From contig LSSN01004738.1 in the NCBI GenBank assembly GCA_001970855.1, forward strand, positions 1 through 19,644: a stretch of 19,644 bases of DNA, given 5' to 3'. Below the pieces are notes generated by a model. The model had not been told where the DNA came from. It worked only from the letters and a program-made list of their open reading frames with translations, and searched no databases. The stretch comes from Smittium culicis (lineage: Eukaryota; Kickxellomycota; Harpellomycetes; Harpellales; Legeriomycetaceae). The translations under genes and the position numbers were made by a program. Positions 11,153 to 19,217 of this stretch are shown here, piece by piece; the first letter of the stretch is position 1, and every line of letters begins with the position of its first letter.

Positions 11153-12740
11153 TTATAGTTTGAAAATTTTGTCGCTTGTGTATCCCAGCTCAGAAAGAAT
11201 TCCAGACAAGTCGCCCTGGCTGTCGTCAAGTGGTTTTTCGCCGCAAACCGATTTCATCATACTAGCAAGGTATTTAAAAATTAAAAAGAAAAGAAAATCG
11301 TTAGGTTAAAGGCGAAAAGGTAAAGGATTGAGGGAAGGAGGGGGGAACAATTATGGCTAAAGGATTTAGATAAATGAACAAAAATAATGTTTTTATTTAT
11401 TTATTTATTTATTTTACCCTTGTGGACCGCTAACTACAATGATGCAATCGCTGTTTGGGGGCGGTAAGTGGTTTGAAATGGACTCTTTACCGATATAACC
11501 GACATTCAACGCGCTGAACTGCGGGTTATTACTGCCGTTGAATTGGACGAGCTGCGGCGAGCGCAAGTTTGGATCAGCCTCAGCGCTCTTGCTGCCCGCA
11601 CTTTGCGCGACAAGTTTGCTGGTCTCTGCAGCGACAGGTATGTGGCGATTATTGGACGTCTCGACTAAAGAGTCGACATAAAAATGAACAGCGAGTCGGT
11701 CTGGAAATTGTTGTTGCAGGCGGATAAGCTGATCGGCAAGCAAAATATCCTGCTTTGATCTTGATGCGTACATTAACGATATTTTCTTATCCTCGTTCGA
11801 CGGGTCGTTGCTAAGTAGTATGCGCTTGATTAGCTGGTACATCGGAGCTATTCCAGTTCCTCCAGCAATCTTTTATTATCATTATTTTTTTTTTTAAAAA
11901 ATGGAATTTAGCTATACTCTAATTTCTTGTATATTCAACTAAATGGCGAATATGTGCGATATAAGTAATAAATATACAAATAAATAAAAATTTTACCATT
12001 CCTATATTTTTTTTTGGGTTCAAAAAGTACGGATATTCAACATTAGGCCCTCTAATTTGTACCATTTCGCCAACATCGATATTGTGAATAAATCTGCTTA
12101 CGCTTCCGTTAGGATAACGTTTAACTAGAATATCGATATATTTTGTTCCTGTTTCGTTCTTATCTTTTAATTGAACATTAAAGTCAGTTAGATCATTGTC
12201 CTTGATATTTTTGCTAACAATAGAGTAATCTATAGGAGTGTATCGCCTAAATGTCTGTACATAGTGATCTTTAATATCGATTGACCACACACCTGAATTG
12301 AGTATTTTATCGGTGACAAATGCATGTTTCTTTTCTATTTCTTCTATTTGAAACCGGAAAATGCTGGTATCGTGAGAGATCCTTTCTTTATTGATAAGCT
12401 TGAACTCGCGAAAATAAAAAGGATCTATTCCGACTTTATCTTTGAAGAAAAAGCTGTAACCTCCAGATCCCTGTATTTTCGCCACTGCTTCATTTACTGC
12501 AACCGCTAATGAAAATACTCCAGCTACACCTAATCCCAATTTCATATATTTGGACATACTTTTTGATTTTTTGCCTCTCGGAATTTCTGATTTATTTAAA
12601 TTATTTTTCGAGTATTTCATTATTTGCCTATATGCGAACGCTTCAGTTTCGAGGATTCCTGTAACTCTCAGCTTTGAGCTCTTACTGAGCATTTGACTGA
12701 ATCTACATCCAAACAGAATCGATTTTATAGTTGAATTCAT
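11153..12740 (-). CDS. MCR1: Mitochondrial NADH-cytochrome b5 reductase, Mcr1 type, 3 exons
   Basis: Exons on the - strand are 12740-11997, 11869-11418 and 11261-11153 (phases 0 and 2), giving 434 residues. Introns are 127 nt (GTAAAA...AAAAG) and 156 nt (GTAAAA...GCTAG). The first ATG is at 12740; an upstream TTG extension is unlikely. The basic, Ser-rich N-terminus and a hydrophobic anchor near residues 66-86 fit mitochondrial import. The FAD-binding motif RRYTPIDYS lies at 165-173. The NADH-binding motif GMIAGGTGIAPMYQ is rebuilt exactly across the first splice junction (residues 247-260). The last exon gives the Mcr1-type ending GDLSGILSELGYTSDKIFKL. The enzyme passes electrons from NADH to cytochrome b5 or other acceptors. 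It is longer than yeast Mcr1 (about 302 residues) through an extended N-terminus and an insertion of roughly 50 Ser/Asn/Ala-rich residues near 316-368. The usual CGPPP motif reads SGPQG. Confidence 0.92.
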
Positions 12741-12834
12741 TTTAATACGATAGATTTGGCGCGGTATCAATCTGCTCGTATTTTTGTACTCTATGATTGA
12801 AATCGTTCAGTTTTATAATGGCGCCGCTATGCTA

Positions 12835-13034
12835 TTAACCCTTTTACTTGGTGGTAAACTATTTTTGATCTACCAAATTTAGCTAACTAAAATCGATAAA
12901 AAAAATTATATTCCGAGTATTTAACCATTATTGGTAATTTGACAAAATGACAGTAAATAATAAACTTTTTTATAAATCATAAACGAATCAAAACATTAGC
13001 TTTATTAATTAGCGTTTAAGGGGAATGGGTTTAG
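12835..13034 (+). mobile_element. MITE copy 3, piggyBac-like
   Basis: Starts at TTAA (12835-12838) with CCCTTTTACTTGGTGGTAAAC and ends near GGGAATGGG before a degenerate TTTAG (13030-13034). It has the same orientation as copy 1 and shares TTTTTGATCTACCAAAT, GTAAATAATAAAC and AAACGAATCA-type blocks with the other copies. The ends have diverged, so it is probably old. A weaker resemblance to its left end follows at 13050-13085 and may be a fourth, truncated copy. Confidence 0.7.
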
Positions 13035-13770
13035 GTAAAGCTAGGCCTCTAACTTTTTCCTGGGCAAACTATCTTTAACTTATTTAAAAATCATAATTGG
13101 ATAAACCTTTAAGAGCCCATTTTTTATTGGTCGTACTGATTATTATAGCGAATAAATGATTTAAATACTATATTGATATTCTGCTTTTTATTTTAGTAGG
13201 GCAATTTTGGTATTAAAAAAAAGTTAAACATGTTGAAAGGGATAAAATAATTACTATTATTGGCTGAATTAGAAAGGCATTTCGTTTTTTTTCTATATTC
13301 CTTTCATTCAGAAAGTGTTATTTGCTGAATAAAATAAAATTAGATTTTTCACTGGCAACTAATTTTTTATGAGATTTATAAAATCTAGCATATATTCCTT
13401 ACAAGAACCCTCTTCATAAAAATTTCCCTAAATGGGTGATTCTATATGAAGGAGTCATTTTATAATTTGAAATGTCACAGCATATAAATTTGGATTCAAA
13501 AATTATAGCCAATGATCTAATTTGTTCTTTTTTTAGCAAATAAAAATTTCCAATTTAAATGAATAAATAGAAAAATTGAAATATCTTTTCATTTCCGTTA
13601 ATAATAATTACACAAAATGTATAATCGGACAAATAATATTAAATTGAAAAAAAAGTGCTCTCTTCGTTCAGAACCTCCCATATGATAAAAACAGAAATTT
13701 TCAAAGACAAAAAGTAATCGAATAAATCACACATGAAATACATGTAATAACAAAAGTGAAAATAAATATC
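13035..13770. other. AT-rich intergenic region
   Basis: No gene, RNA or strong repeat was seen apart from the possible MITE fragment at 13050-13085. It separates the reductase promoter side from the 3' end of the interrupted tRNA gene. Confidence 0.5.
13759..13762 (-). terminator. RNA polymerase III terminator of the tRNA gene
   Basis: On the - strand a TTTT run lies about 9 nt after the last tRNA base (13771), the usual pol III stop signal. Confidence 0.5.
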
Positions 13771-13825
13771 AGCCCGATACGGGGGTCGAACCCGTAGCCT
13801 TGAGGTTAAAAGCCTCACGCTCTAC
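13771..13825 (-). tRNA. tRNA-Lys(UUU), 3' part, interrupted by a retrotransposon
   Basis: On the - strand this piece supplies the D-stem 3' strand, anticodon arm (stem TGAGG/CCTCA, loop CTTTTAA, anticodon TTT), variable loop AGGCT, T arm (ACGGG-TTCGACC-CCCGT), acceptor 3' strand ATCGGGC and base 73. The missing 5' part is at 19222-19238. Removing the insert and one copy of the 4-bp duplication gives a perfect 72-nt cloverleaf, with all seven acceptor pairs formed (one G-T). Base 73 is U, whereas eukaryotic tRNA-Lys normally has G73. The insertion separates box A from box B, so this copy should not be expressed. Confidence 0.9.
13822..13825 (+). repeat. Target-site duplication, left copy
   Basis: CTAC directly before the TG of the 5' LTR, repeated at 19218-19221 directly after the CA of the 3' LTR. 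It corresponds to tRNA positions 19-22 (GTAG on the tRNA strand). Confidence 0.85.
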
Positions 13826-14125
13826 TGTTATATATATAGAATATATAATGAAAACGGCCAATAGTATCAGTGATTAACAATTAATCAAGATGCACATTTT
13901 TCCTCCTATGGTTTTGGTGCACTCAATTAATTGGCTAGCTCGGATATATTTATTTACTATTTTATTTCTACCAATTTCGTTTAACCTTCTAATACTTTAA
14001 TCATCATATATTATCTTTAGAGGATTCAAATAAAAAAGAATCCTCGTTCTCTTTTTTATGAAACCAAAATAAATCAAACCTAAAAAACATCAATAATATT
14101 AAATATAACACCAATATATTTAACA
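13826..14125 (+). repeat. 5' LTR (300 bp)
   Basis: Direct repeat of 18918-19217 with two transitions. It starts TGTTATATATATAG and ends ATATTTAACA. It contains a hairpin carrying AATAAA in the loop (14020-14045). The TATATATA at the start and a further ATATATTATC lie in the presumed U3, but I cannot place the transcription start with confidence. Confidence 0.97.
14020..14045 (+). promoter_or_regulatory. Poly(A)-signal hairpin in the 5' LTR
   Basis: GAGGATTC (14020-14027) and GAATCCTC (14038-14045) form a perfect 8-bp stem around a 10-base loop that contains AATAAA (14029-14034). The identical structure in the 3' LTR is at 19112-19137. It probably marks the polyadenylation signal of the element. 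Confidence 0.5.
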
Positions 14126-14126
14126 G

Positions 14127-14139
14127 TGGAGCCCGATAC
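14127..14139 (+). other. Primer-binding site for tRNA-Lys(UUU)
   Basis: TGGAGCCCGATAC, one base after the 5' LTR, is complementary over 13 nt to the 3' end of the tRNA interrupted by this element: CCA, U73, the acceptor strand and two T-stem bases. Minus-strand synthesis should start here. Confidence 0.9.
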
Positions 14140-14160
14140 TAAACATTAATACAACTCAAA

Positions 14161-14302
14161 CAGTTTATAAATCTATAGAAGATTCAGATTCGTATTCAAA
14201 CTTACAAACTTGGATACGGTCAAAAGAATTTTTATACAGTTTATAATATATTCAAGATTCAGATTCGTATTCAAACTACAAACTTGTATACGGTCAATAA
14301 AT
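14161..14302 (+). repeat. Direct duplication in the retrotransposon leader
   Basis: Two adjacent imperfect copies, 14161-14236 and 14237-14302, both starting CAGTTTATAA and sharing GATTCAGATTCGTATTCAAAC and TATACGGTCAA-type blocks. The copies differ by small indels. They are untranslated and lie between the primer-binding site and the 22-bp array. Confidence 0.85.
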
Positions 14303-14531
14303 CTTTTGAAATTATTTCCACCCACTTTTGAAATTATTTTCGCCCACTTTTGAAATTATTTCCACCCACTTTTGAAATTATTTTCACCCACTTTTGAAAT
14401 TACTTTCGCCCACTTTTGAAATTATTTTCGGCCGCTTTTGAAATTATTTTCGGCCGCTTTTGAAATTATTTTCGGCCGCTTTTAAAATTATTTTCGCCCG
14501 CTTTTAAAATTATTTTCGCCCGCTTTTAAAA
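14303..14531 (+). repeat. 22-bp tandem repeat array in the leader
   Basis: Ten full units plus a partial one at an exact 22-bp period, core CTTTTGAAATTATTTTC followed by a variable five-base end. The variants occur in blocks: five units ending CACCCA or CGCCCA, three ending CGGCCG, then two (plus the partial) with CTTTTAAAA and CGCCCG. This order indicates local stepwise expansion. The array ends about 50 nt before the gag ATG. Confidence 0.95.
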
Positions 14532-14581
14532 AAGAAATCTAAAGGTCCCAGTTATACAATCTATTAATCTTCGTACAGATT

Positions 14582-16012
14582 ATGAAAGCTAACAACTTGG
14601 AGCCTAAGATCTTTAGAGGAAAAGATGACGAAGATGCTGAGCGCTGGATAAAAAGATATGACTGCTTCCGAAACACCTGCACCTGGACTGACGAGCAAGC
14701 AATAGAATATCTGGATCTATTTATGGAGGGGAAGGCCCTGATGTGGTATAAGGGAAACGTTACCGCTGACACAGTATGGATAGACTTAAAAAAGAAGTTT
14801 ATTGAAACTTTCTCTGACGAAGAAGTAGAATCTGCCGCTTGGAATGATCTAATTGCGTACACGTCTGAAGCAAAGGATACCATAGAAATCGCAGGAGATT
14901 TAACGAAATTGTTTACAAAAGCTAACGTCACATCAGCTAGTGAGAAACTTAGATTTTTATTGAGATCATTAAACACGAAACAAAAAAGGAAAGTACTTAC
15001 TGCAGAATCTAAGACATGGGAATCAGCTATGATTATACTCGCTAAAGAAGAAAAATTGGAAAAGATCGTAAACACCATACCAGTTGTTCCAACCTCAGTA
15101 AAAACTATAGTTAAAGAAATTGACCCTATCGAAAGGTTGATATTGAAATTTGACGAATTAAGTGTAAGTCTTTTGAACAAAGAAAAGAATTCGGTACTCC
15201 CTCAAGATAATAGAAACCGTTATTATGAGAATAAATGTTCACTCTGCAACAGAGTAGGTCATAAATCTGACACTTGTAACATCAGAAGAAACAACAATTA
15301 TCAATATTCTTCTGAAAAGAATCTAGACTCAATAAAAACCGGGCATGGAAATCTCAAAAATGTTAATTGCATAGAGCTAACAGAAGATATACCCTCAGAA
15401 AAGGATATTTTCCTGGCAGAAAAAAGGAACTCTGCTCACGATAACTCAGCTAAACAAAAAAGAGTGAGAATCTTAGAGCCTGAATCAATTAATAAGGGAG
15501 AATTCGTACTTAAGGAAAGACCTAGAATACAAGAACGAAGACCAGTAGATATTAAACTTTCGGAATCGTCTTCACGATACTCAATCGGAAATAACCTAGC
15601 AGAAGCTAAGGCGGATTTAAGCTTGTCTCAGCTACTACAGGTTGCTCCAAGCGTTCGAAAAGGGCTAATGGGATTGTGCAAGCGAGTAGAACTTAAAGAA
15701 ATAGGTGAGCTTGGAATCGAAGAAAGAACCAACACAAACTGTAGAGGCCTCATATCCATCTTCAACGATAGACATTGGGCAATACTGGATACGGGTGCAG
15801 CTTGCTCTGTAATGTCTGAAAGTCTCATGATCTCTTTGGGATTAGAAGTGGATAATAGCGACGATCAAATAATAGTCACAGCTGATGGCACGCGCCACAA
15901 TCCACTAGGCACAATATCAAAATTACCGATAAAAATTGCAAATTATAGTTTCCCGGTCGATGTTTTAGTGCTAAAGATAAACAAGCCATTGCTCATATTA
16001 GGAACAGATTGA
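14582..16012 (+). CDS. Retrotransposon Gag-protease, ending at an in-frame TGA
   Basis: 476 codons from the first ATG after the leader. The N-terminal ~165 residues are a Ty3/gypsy-type capsid region (RWIKRYDCF, ALMWYKG, WIDLKKKFIETF). A CX2CX4HX4C zinc knuckle at residues 219-232 belongs to nucleocapsid. An aspartic protease follows, with catalytic DTGA at 403-406 and the C-terminal LLILGTD block. The TGA at 16010-16012 sits exactly where related proteases have Trp (LGxDW). The next codons continue in the same frame with FSKYNAILDLK, which is the expected continuation. It therefore looks like a nonsense change within one long Gag-Pol frame, although stop-codon readthrough cannot be excluded. 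Gag packages the element RNA and the protease matures the polyprotein. Confidence 0.92.
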   Translation: MKANNLEPKIFRGKDDEDAERWIKRYDCFRNTCTWTDEQAIEYLDLFMEGKALMWYKGNVTADTVWIDLKKKFIETFSDEEVESAAWNDLIAYTSEAKDTIEIAGDLTKLFTKANVTSASEKLRFLLRSLNTKQKRKVLTAESKTWESAMIILAKEEKLEKIVNTIPVVPTSVKTIVKEIDPIERLILKFDELSVSLLNKEKNSVLPQDNRNRYYENKCSLCNRVGHKSDTCNIRRNNNYQYSSEKNLDSIKTGHGNLKNVNCIELTEDIPSEKDIFLAEKRNSAHDNSAKQKRVRILEPESINKGEFVLKERPRIQERRPVDIKLSESSSRYSIGNNLAEAKADLSLSQLLQVAPSVRKGLMGLCKRVELKEIGELGIEERTNTNCRGLISIFNDRHWAILDTGAACSVMSESLMISLGLEVDNSDDQIIVTADGTRHNPLGTISKLPIKIANYSFPVDVLVLKINKPLLILGTD

Positions 16013-18931
16013 TTCAGTAAGTATAATGCTATTTTAGACTTAAAAAGCAAAGAACTAGTGCTTGAGGCTCATAATGCGGATATAGTACTAAAAATATACA
16101 CCAATACGCCACATAGAAGAGTGCACGAGGATGTCGAAATATTTGAAATCGGTGTGAAATTTAAAGAATCATTGGATAATCAAGAAATTAGTGTCAAAAT
16201 ATCAGAAGTGATTGATTCTTATCAAGAAATATTTGTAAATGATTTAAAGGAACTTACACAAACCAGCGTTGTAGAACATAATATCGAGACTGGGGAATCA
16301 AAGCCCATCAAAGTATATCCATATAGAGTTCCACACTTAATGAAAGACAGAGTTAGGAAAGAAATTGAGAAAATGGAAAACTCCAATATTATCGAAAGAT
16401 GCCAGTCTGATTGGTGCGCGCCGATAGTTGCAGTTATGAAAAAAGATGGAAACGTTCGGATCTGTTCAGATTACCGAAGGTTAAACGAAATCACTACTAA
16501 AGATAACTACCCATTACCGAGGGTAGATGAGATTTTCGACGCATTATCAGGATCTGCAATATTCAGCACTTTGGACGCTAAAAACGGATTTTGGCAAGTT
16601 CCCATACGTGAAAAAGACAAACACAAAACCGCTTTTAGTTATCCTGGAGGAGGGCTTTACTGTTATAAAGTAATGCCTTTCGGGTTGACAAATAGCCCGG
16701 CAACCTTCCAGAGATTAATGGAAAAAATATTAGCTCCCGTTCTTTTTAAATACGCCCTAGTATTTATTGACGACGTAATTATATTTTCAAAGTCAGAAGA
16801 CGAACATCAAATTCACTTAGAAATGGTATTTAAAATACTTAAAGAAAACAACATAAAGCTCAATCAGTCCAAATGCAATTTTGGAAAACAGTCCCTTAAT
16901 TACTTAGGGCACACAATTTCATCAAAAGGAATAGAGACTAACGGAGAGAAAGTTGCATCAATACTATCAGTTAAAAACCCTAAAAATCTTAAAGAGTTGC
17001 AATCATTCCTCGGTATGATCGGGTATTACAGAAAATTTATTCAAAATTTTAGCTTAATGGCGGCACCGCTAACTAAATTATTGAGAAAAGATTCAAAATG
17101 GAGTTGGAATAGAGATCAAGAAGAAGCGGCAAACAAACTAAAAAGTGCTCTATCTAAATCTCCAGTACTCGCACACCCAAATTGGGAAGAAAGTTTTATA
17201 TTAACAACTGGTGCTAGCGGAAACGGACTGGGTGCAATACTTTCACAAAACATAAACTCAGAAGAAAGACCGATAGCCTTCGGTAGTCGCTCTCTAAATA
17301 AACATGAAAAAAACTATTCGGTCACGCATATGGAAGGTTTGGGAGTCATATGGGCAGTAAAATTGTTTAGAAATTACATATGGGGTAAGAAATTCAAAAT
17401 TGTAACGGATCACTCGGCTTTAGTCCAATTATTCAAGACTAAAGAACTATCTGGGAGGTTAGCGCGCTGGAGTAACACACTAATGGAACTTGATTTTGAA
17501 ATCGTGCATCGCCCTGGAAAGAAAAATCCAGCTGACTACTTGAGTCGGAATGTAGATAGCGTACACTCAAATAAAATTCAAATGGAAATTTTTGCAATAG
17601 ACTATACTAGTGCTAACGAAATAATGAACTTTCTGCAAAAATTAGAATACCCCCACAACCAAAATGAGGAACAGCGTAAGAAATTAAGACAAAATTCTAG
17701 ACTGTATTCGGTTAAGGAAAATAAACTGTATAGAAAATCCAAAAAACTAGGCGATAGATTAGTTTTAACAGAAGAAAACAGCGAGGAGAAGATTAGGATC
17801 GTCCATGAGGAAACTCATAATGGTATAAACAACACTTGGGAAAGAGTGAAAAACTTATATTACGGATCGGGACTATATAAGATTGTAAAAGAAGTCGTGG
17901 GAACCTGTCCAACATGCCAAAGATTCAATGGCACCTTTTCAAAAAGCAATGAATTAGTACCGATTTTAGCACTAAAACCCTTTCAAATCATTGGTATGGA
18001 TGCAATCGGGCCTATCAGCCCTGTAACAAACAACGATAATCGCTACATCCTAACTGCGATTGATTATAATACTAAGTGGCCTATAGCATTGGCTGTTGAA
18101 AATATACAATCTGAAACGGTGATAAACTTTCTTCTAACTGAGATAGTTCAAAACTATGGAGTTCCAACCCAAATCATTACTGATAGAGGCTCCAATTTTC
18201 TAAGCGACATCACAGTCTCATTTTATAAGTCACTAGATATCAACCACACACCCACTACAACCTATCGCCTACAAGCAAACGGACAGGTGGAAAGGCTGAA
18301 CAGGACACTAAAAAACACTCTATCAAAACTAATAGCAGATAATGACAAGGATTGGGATTGCTATATTTGGAAAGCTTTATTAGCTATTCGATCTATGAAA
18401 AACAAATCAACTGGTTTTAGCCCAGCACAGCTCCTGTACGGTAAAAATATAACTCTTCCAAGTGCCTGGAAACCAGAAAATTCTACATTGGATTTAGAAA
18501 AATCAATACAGGAATGGATGTCATATTTAAACAGTAACTTGGAGGAAATAAGACAATTAGGTCATAAAAGAAATATAAAAAGTAAAACAGACAGCTCAAA
18601 AAGGTACAACTTAGGAATTAAAAAGAACCATTTCAAAGTAGGAGACAAGGTTTTAAAGCATTCAGATGTATTGAAAACAAAATTTTCGGCAATATGGGAA
18701 GGACCATATACTATCACACGAATAGGAAACAAAGGAGCATACACGATTGTAGACTCGAGTGGAAACTTTGACATCACCCACGGAGATAAATTGAAGATTT
18801 ATCGCGAAATTAACCGTATGATCCCTGAGGTTTCATCATCAAAATTAAATTCCACACTACAGAAATACAGACAAGTGAATTTAATTAGTGTTGATGAGCT
18901 TCTTAAAGAGGGGGGTCTGTTATATATATAG
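16013..18931 (+). CDS. Retrotransposon Pol: reverse transcriptase, RNase H, integrase
   Basis: It continues the gag-protease frame directly after the TGA, with no ATG of its own near the start, and stays open for 972 codons. The reverse transcriptase has the FSTLDAKNGFWQVP and MPFGLTNSPATFQ blocks and the catalytic FIDD box at 16763-16774. RNase H has TTGAS (17204-17218) where the family has TDAS: the first catalytic Asp is Gly (codon GGT, 17210-17212). The other acidic residues are present (HMEGLG, TDHSAL, NPADYLSR). Integrase has an HX3H...CX2C zinc finger and a canonical D-X60-D-X35-E triad (17999, 18182, 18290), then a GPY motif (IWEGPYTI). The stop TAG lies 12-14 nt inside the 3' LTR. 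Without the TGA, gag and pol would be one 1449-residue polyprotein, as in single-ORF elements such as Tf1. Confidence 0.95.
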   Translation, partial: FSKYNAILDLKSKELVLEAHNADIVLKIYTNTPHRRVHEDVEIFEIGVKFKESLDNQEISVKISEVIDSYQEIFVNDLKELTQTSVVEHNIETGESKPIKVYPYRVPHLMKDRVRKEIEKMENSNIIERCQSDWCAPIVAVMKKDGNVRICSDYRRLNEITTKDNYPLPRVDEIFDALSGSAIFSTLDAKNGFWQVPIREKDKHKTAFSYPGGGLYCYKVMPFGLTNSPATFQRLMEKILAPVLFKYALVFIDDVIIFSKSEDEHQIHLEMVFKILKENNIKLNQSKCNFGKQSLNYLGHTISSKGIETNGEKVASILSVKNPKNLKELQSFLGMIGYYRKFIQNFSLMAAPLTKLLRKDSKWSWNRDQEEAANKLKSALSKSPVLAHPNWEESFILTTGASGNGLGAILSQNINSEERPIAFGSRSLNKHEKNYSVTHMEGLGVIWAVKLFRNYIWGKKFKIVTDHSALVQLFKTKELSGRLARWSNTLMELDFEIVHRPGKKNPADYLSRNVDSVHSNKIQMEIFAIDYTSANEIMNFLQKLEYPHNQNEEQRKKLRQNSRLYSVKENKLYRKSKKLGDRLVLTEENSEEKIRIVHEETHNGINNTWERVKNLYYGSGLYKIVKEVVGTCPTCQRFNGTFSKSNELVPILALKPFQIIGMDAIGPISPVTNNDNRYILTAIDYNTKWPIALAVENIQSETVINFLLTEIVQNYGVPTQIITDRGSNFLSDITVSFYKSLDINHTPTTTYRLQANGQVERLNRTLKNTLSKLIADNDKDWDCYIWKALLAIRSMKNKSTGFSPAQLLYGKNITLPSAWKPENSTLDLEKSIQEWMSYLNSNLEEIRQLGHKRNIKSKTDSSKRYNLGIKKNHFKVGDKVLKHSDVLKTKFSAIWEGPYTITRIGNKGAYTIVDSSGNFDITHGDKLKIYREINRMIPEVSSSKLNSTLQKYRQVNLISVDELLKEGGLLYI
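18905..18915 (+). other. Polypurine tract
   Basis: AAAGAGGGGGG, two bases before the TG of the 3' LTR, is the expected plus-strand primer site. It lies inside the end of the pol reading frame. Confidence 0.8.
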
Positions 18932-19217
18932 AATATATAATGAAAACGGCCAATAGTATCAGTGATTAACAATTAATCAAGATGCACATTTTTCCTCCTA
19001 TGGTTTTGGTGCACTCAATTAATTGGCTAGCTCGGATACATTTATTTACTATTTTATTTCTACCAATTTCATTTAACCTTCTAATACTTTAATCATCATA
19101 TATTATCTTTAGAGGATTCAAATAAAAAAGAATCCTCGTTCTCTTTTTTATGAAACCAAAATAAATCAAACCTAAAAAACATCAATAATATTAAATATAA
19201 CACCAATATATTTAACA
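18918..19217 (+). repeat. 3' LTR (300 bp)
   Basis: Direct repeat of 13826-14125, with C at 19039 and A at 19071 as the only differences. It contains the last codons and stop of pol (18929-18931) and the poly(A) hairpin at 19112-19137. Confidence 0.97.

Larger units (their letters stand above)
13826..19217 (+). mobile_element. Ty3/gypsy LTR retrotransposon, recent full-length copy
   Basis: A complete 5392-bp element: 300-bp LTRs starting TGTTA and ending AACA, a primer-binding site one base after the 5' LTR, a repeat-rich leader, gag-protease, then reverse transcriptase, RNase H and integrase in the Ty3/gypsy order, and a polypurine tract before the 3' LTR. A 4-bp duplication (CTAC) flanks it. 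The LTRs differ at only two sites (13947 T / 19039 C and 13979 G / 19071 A), so the insertion is recent. There is no chromodomain-like tail that I can see; integrase ends soon after a GPY motif. The copy is probably not autonomous because of an in-frame TGA and an altered RNase H active site. Confidence 0.97.

Noticed and set aside
12324..12509. 61-codon + strand frame inside the reductase first exon
   Set aside because: It overlaps the FAD domain region on the opposite strand and has no family resemblance.
12741..12770. N-terminal extension of the reductase from an upstream TTG
   Set aside because: The ATG at 12740 has a good AAA context and gives a suitable mitochondrial targeting start; TTG initiation is not needed.
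14303..14531. CRISPR-like array
   Set aside because: Units are contiguous 22-mers without spacers and lie in a eukaryotic retrotransposon leader.
14539..15180. 213-codon open frame on the - strand opposite gag
   Set aside because: It lies wholly over the well-supported gag capsid region and leader, has no recognisable domain, and is explained by codon bias of the sense gene.
16010..16012. Reassignment of TGA to tryptophan in the nuclear code
   Set aside because: All tryptophans in the chitin synthase, reductase and Pol frames are TGG, and only one internal TGA is needed across more than 9 kb of coding sequence. A local mutation is simpler.
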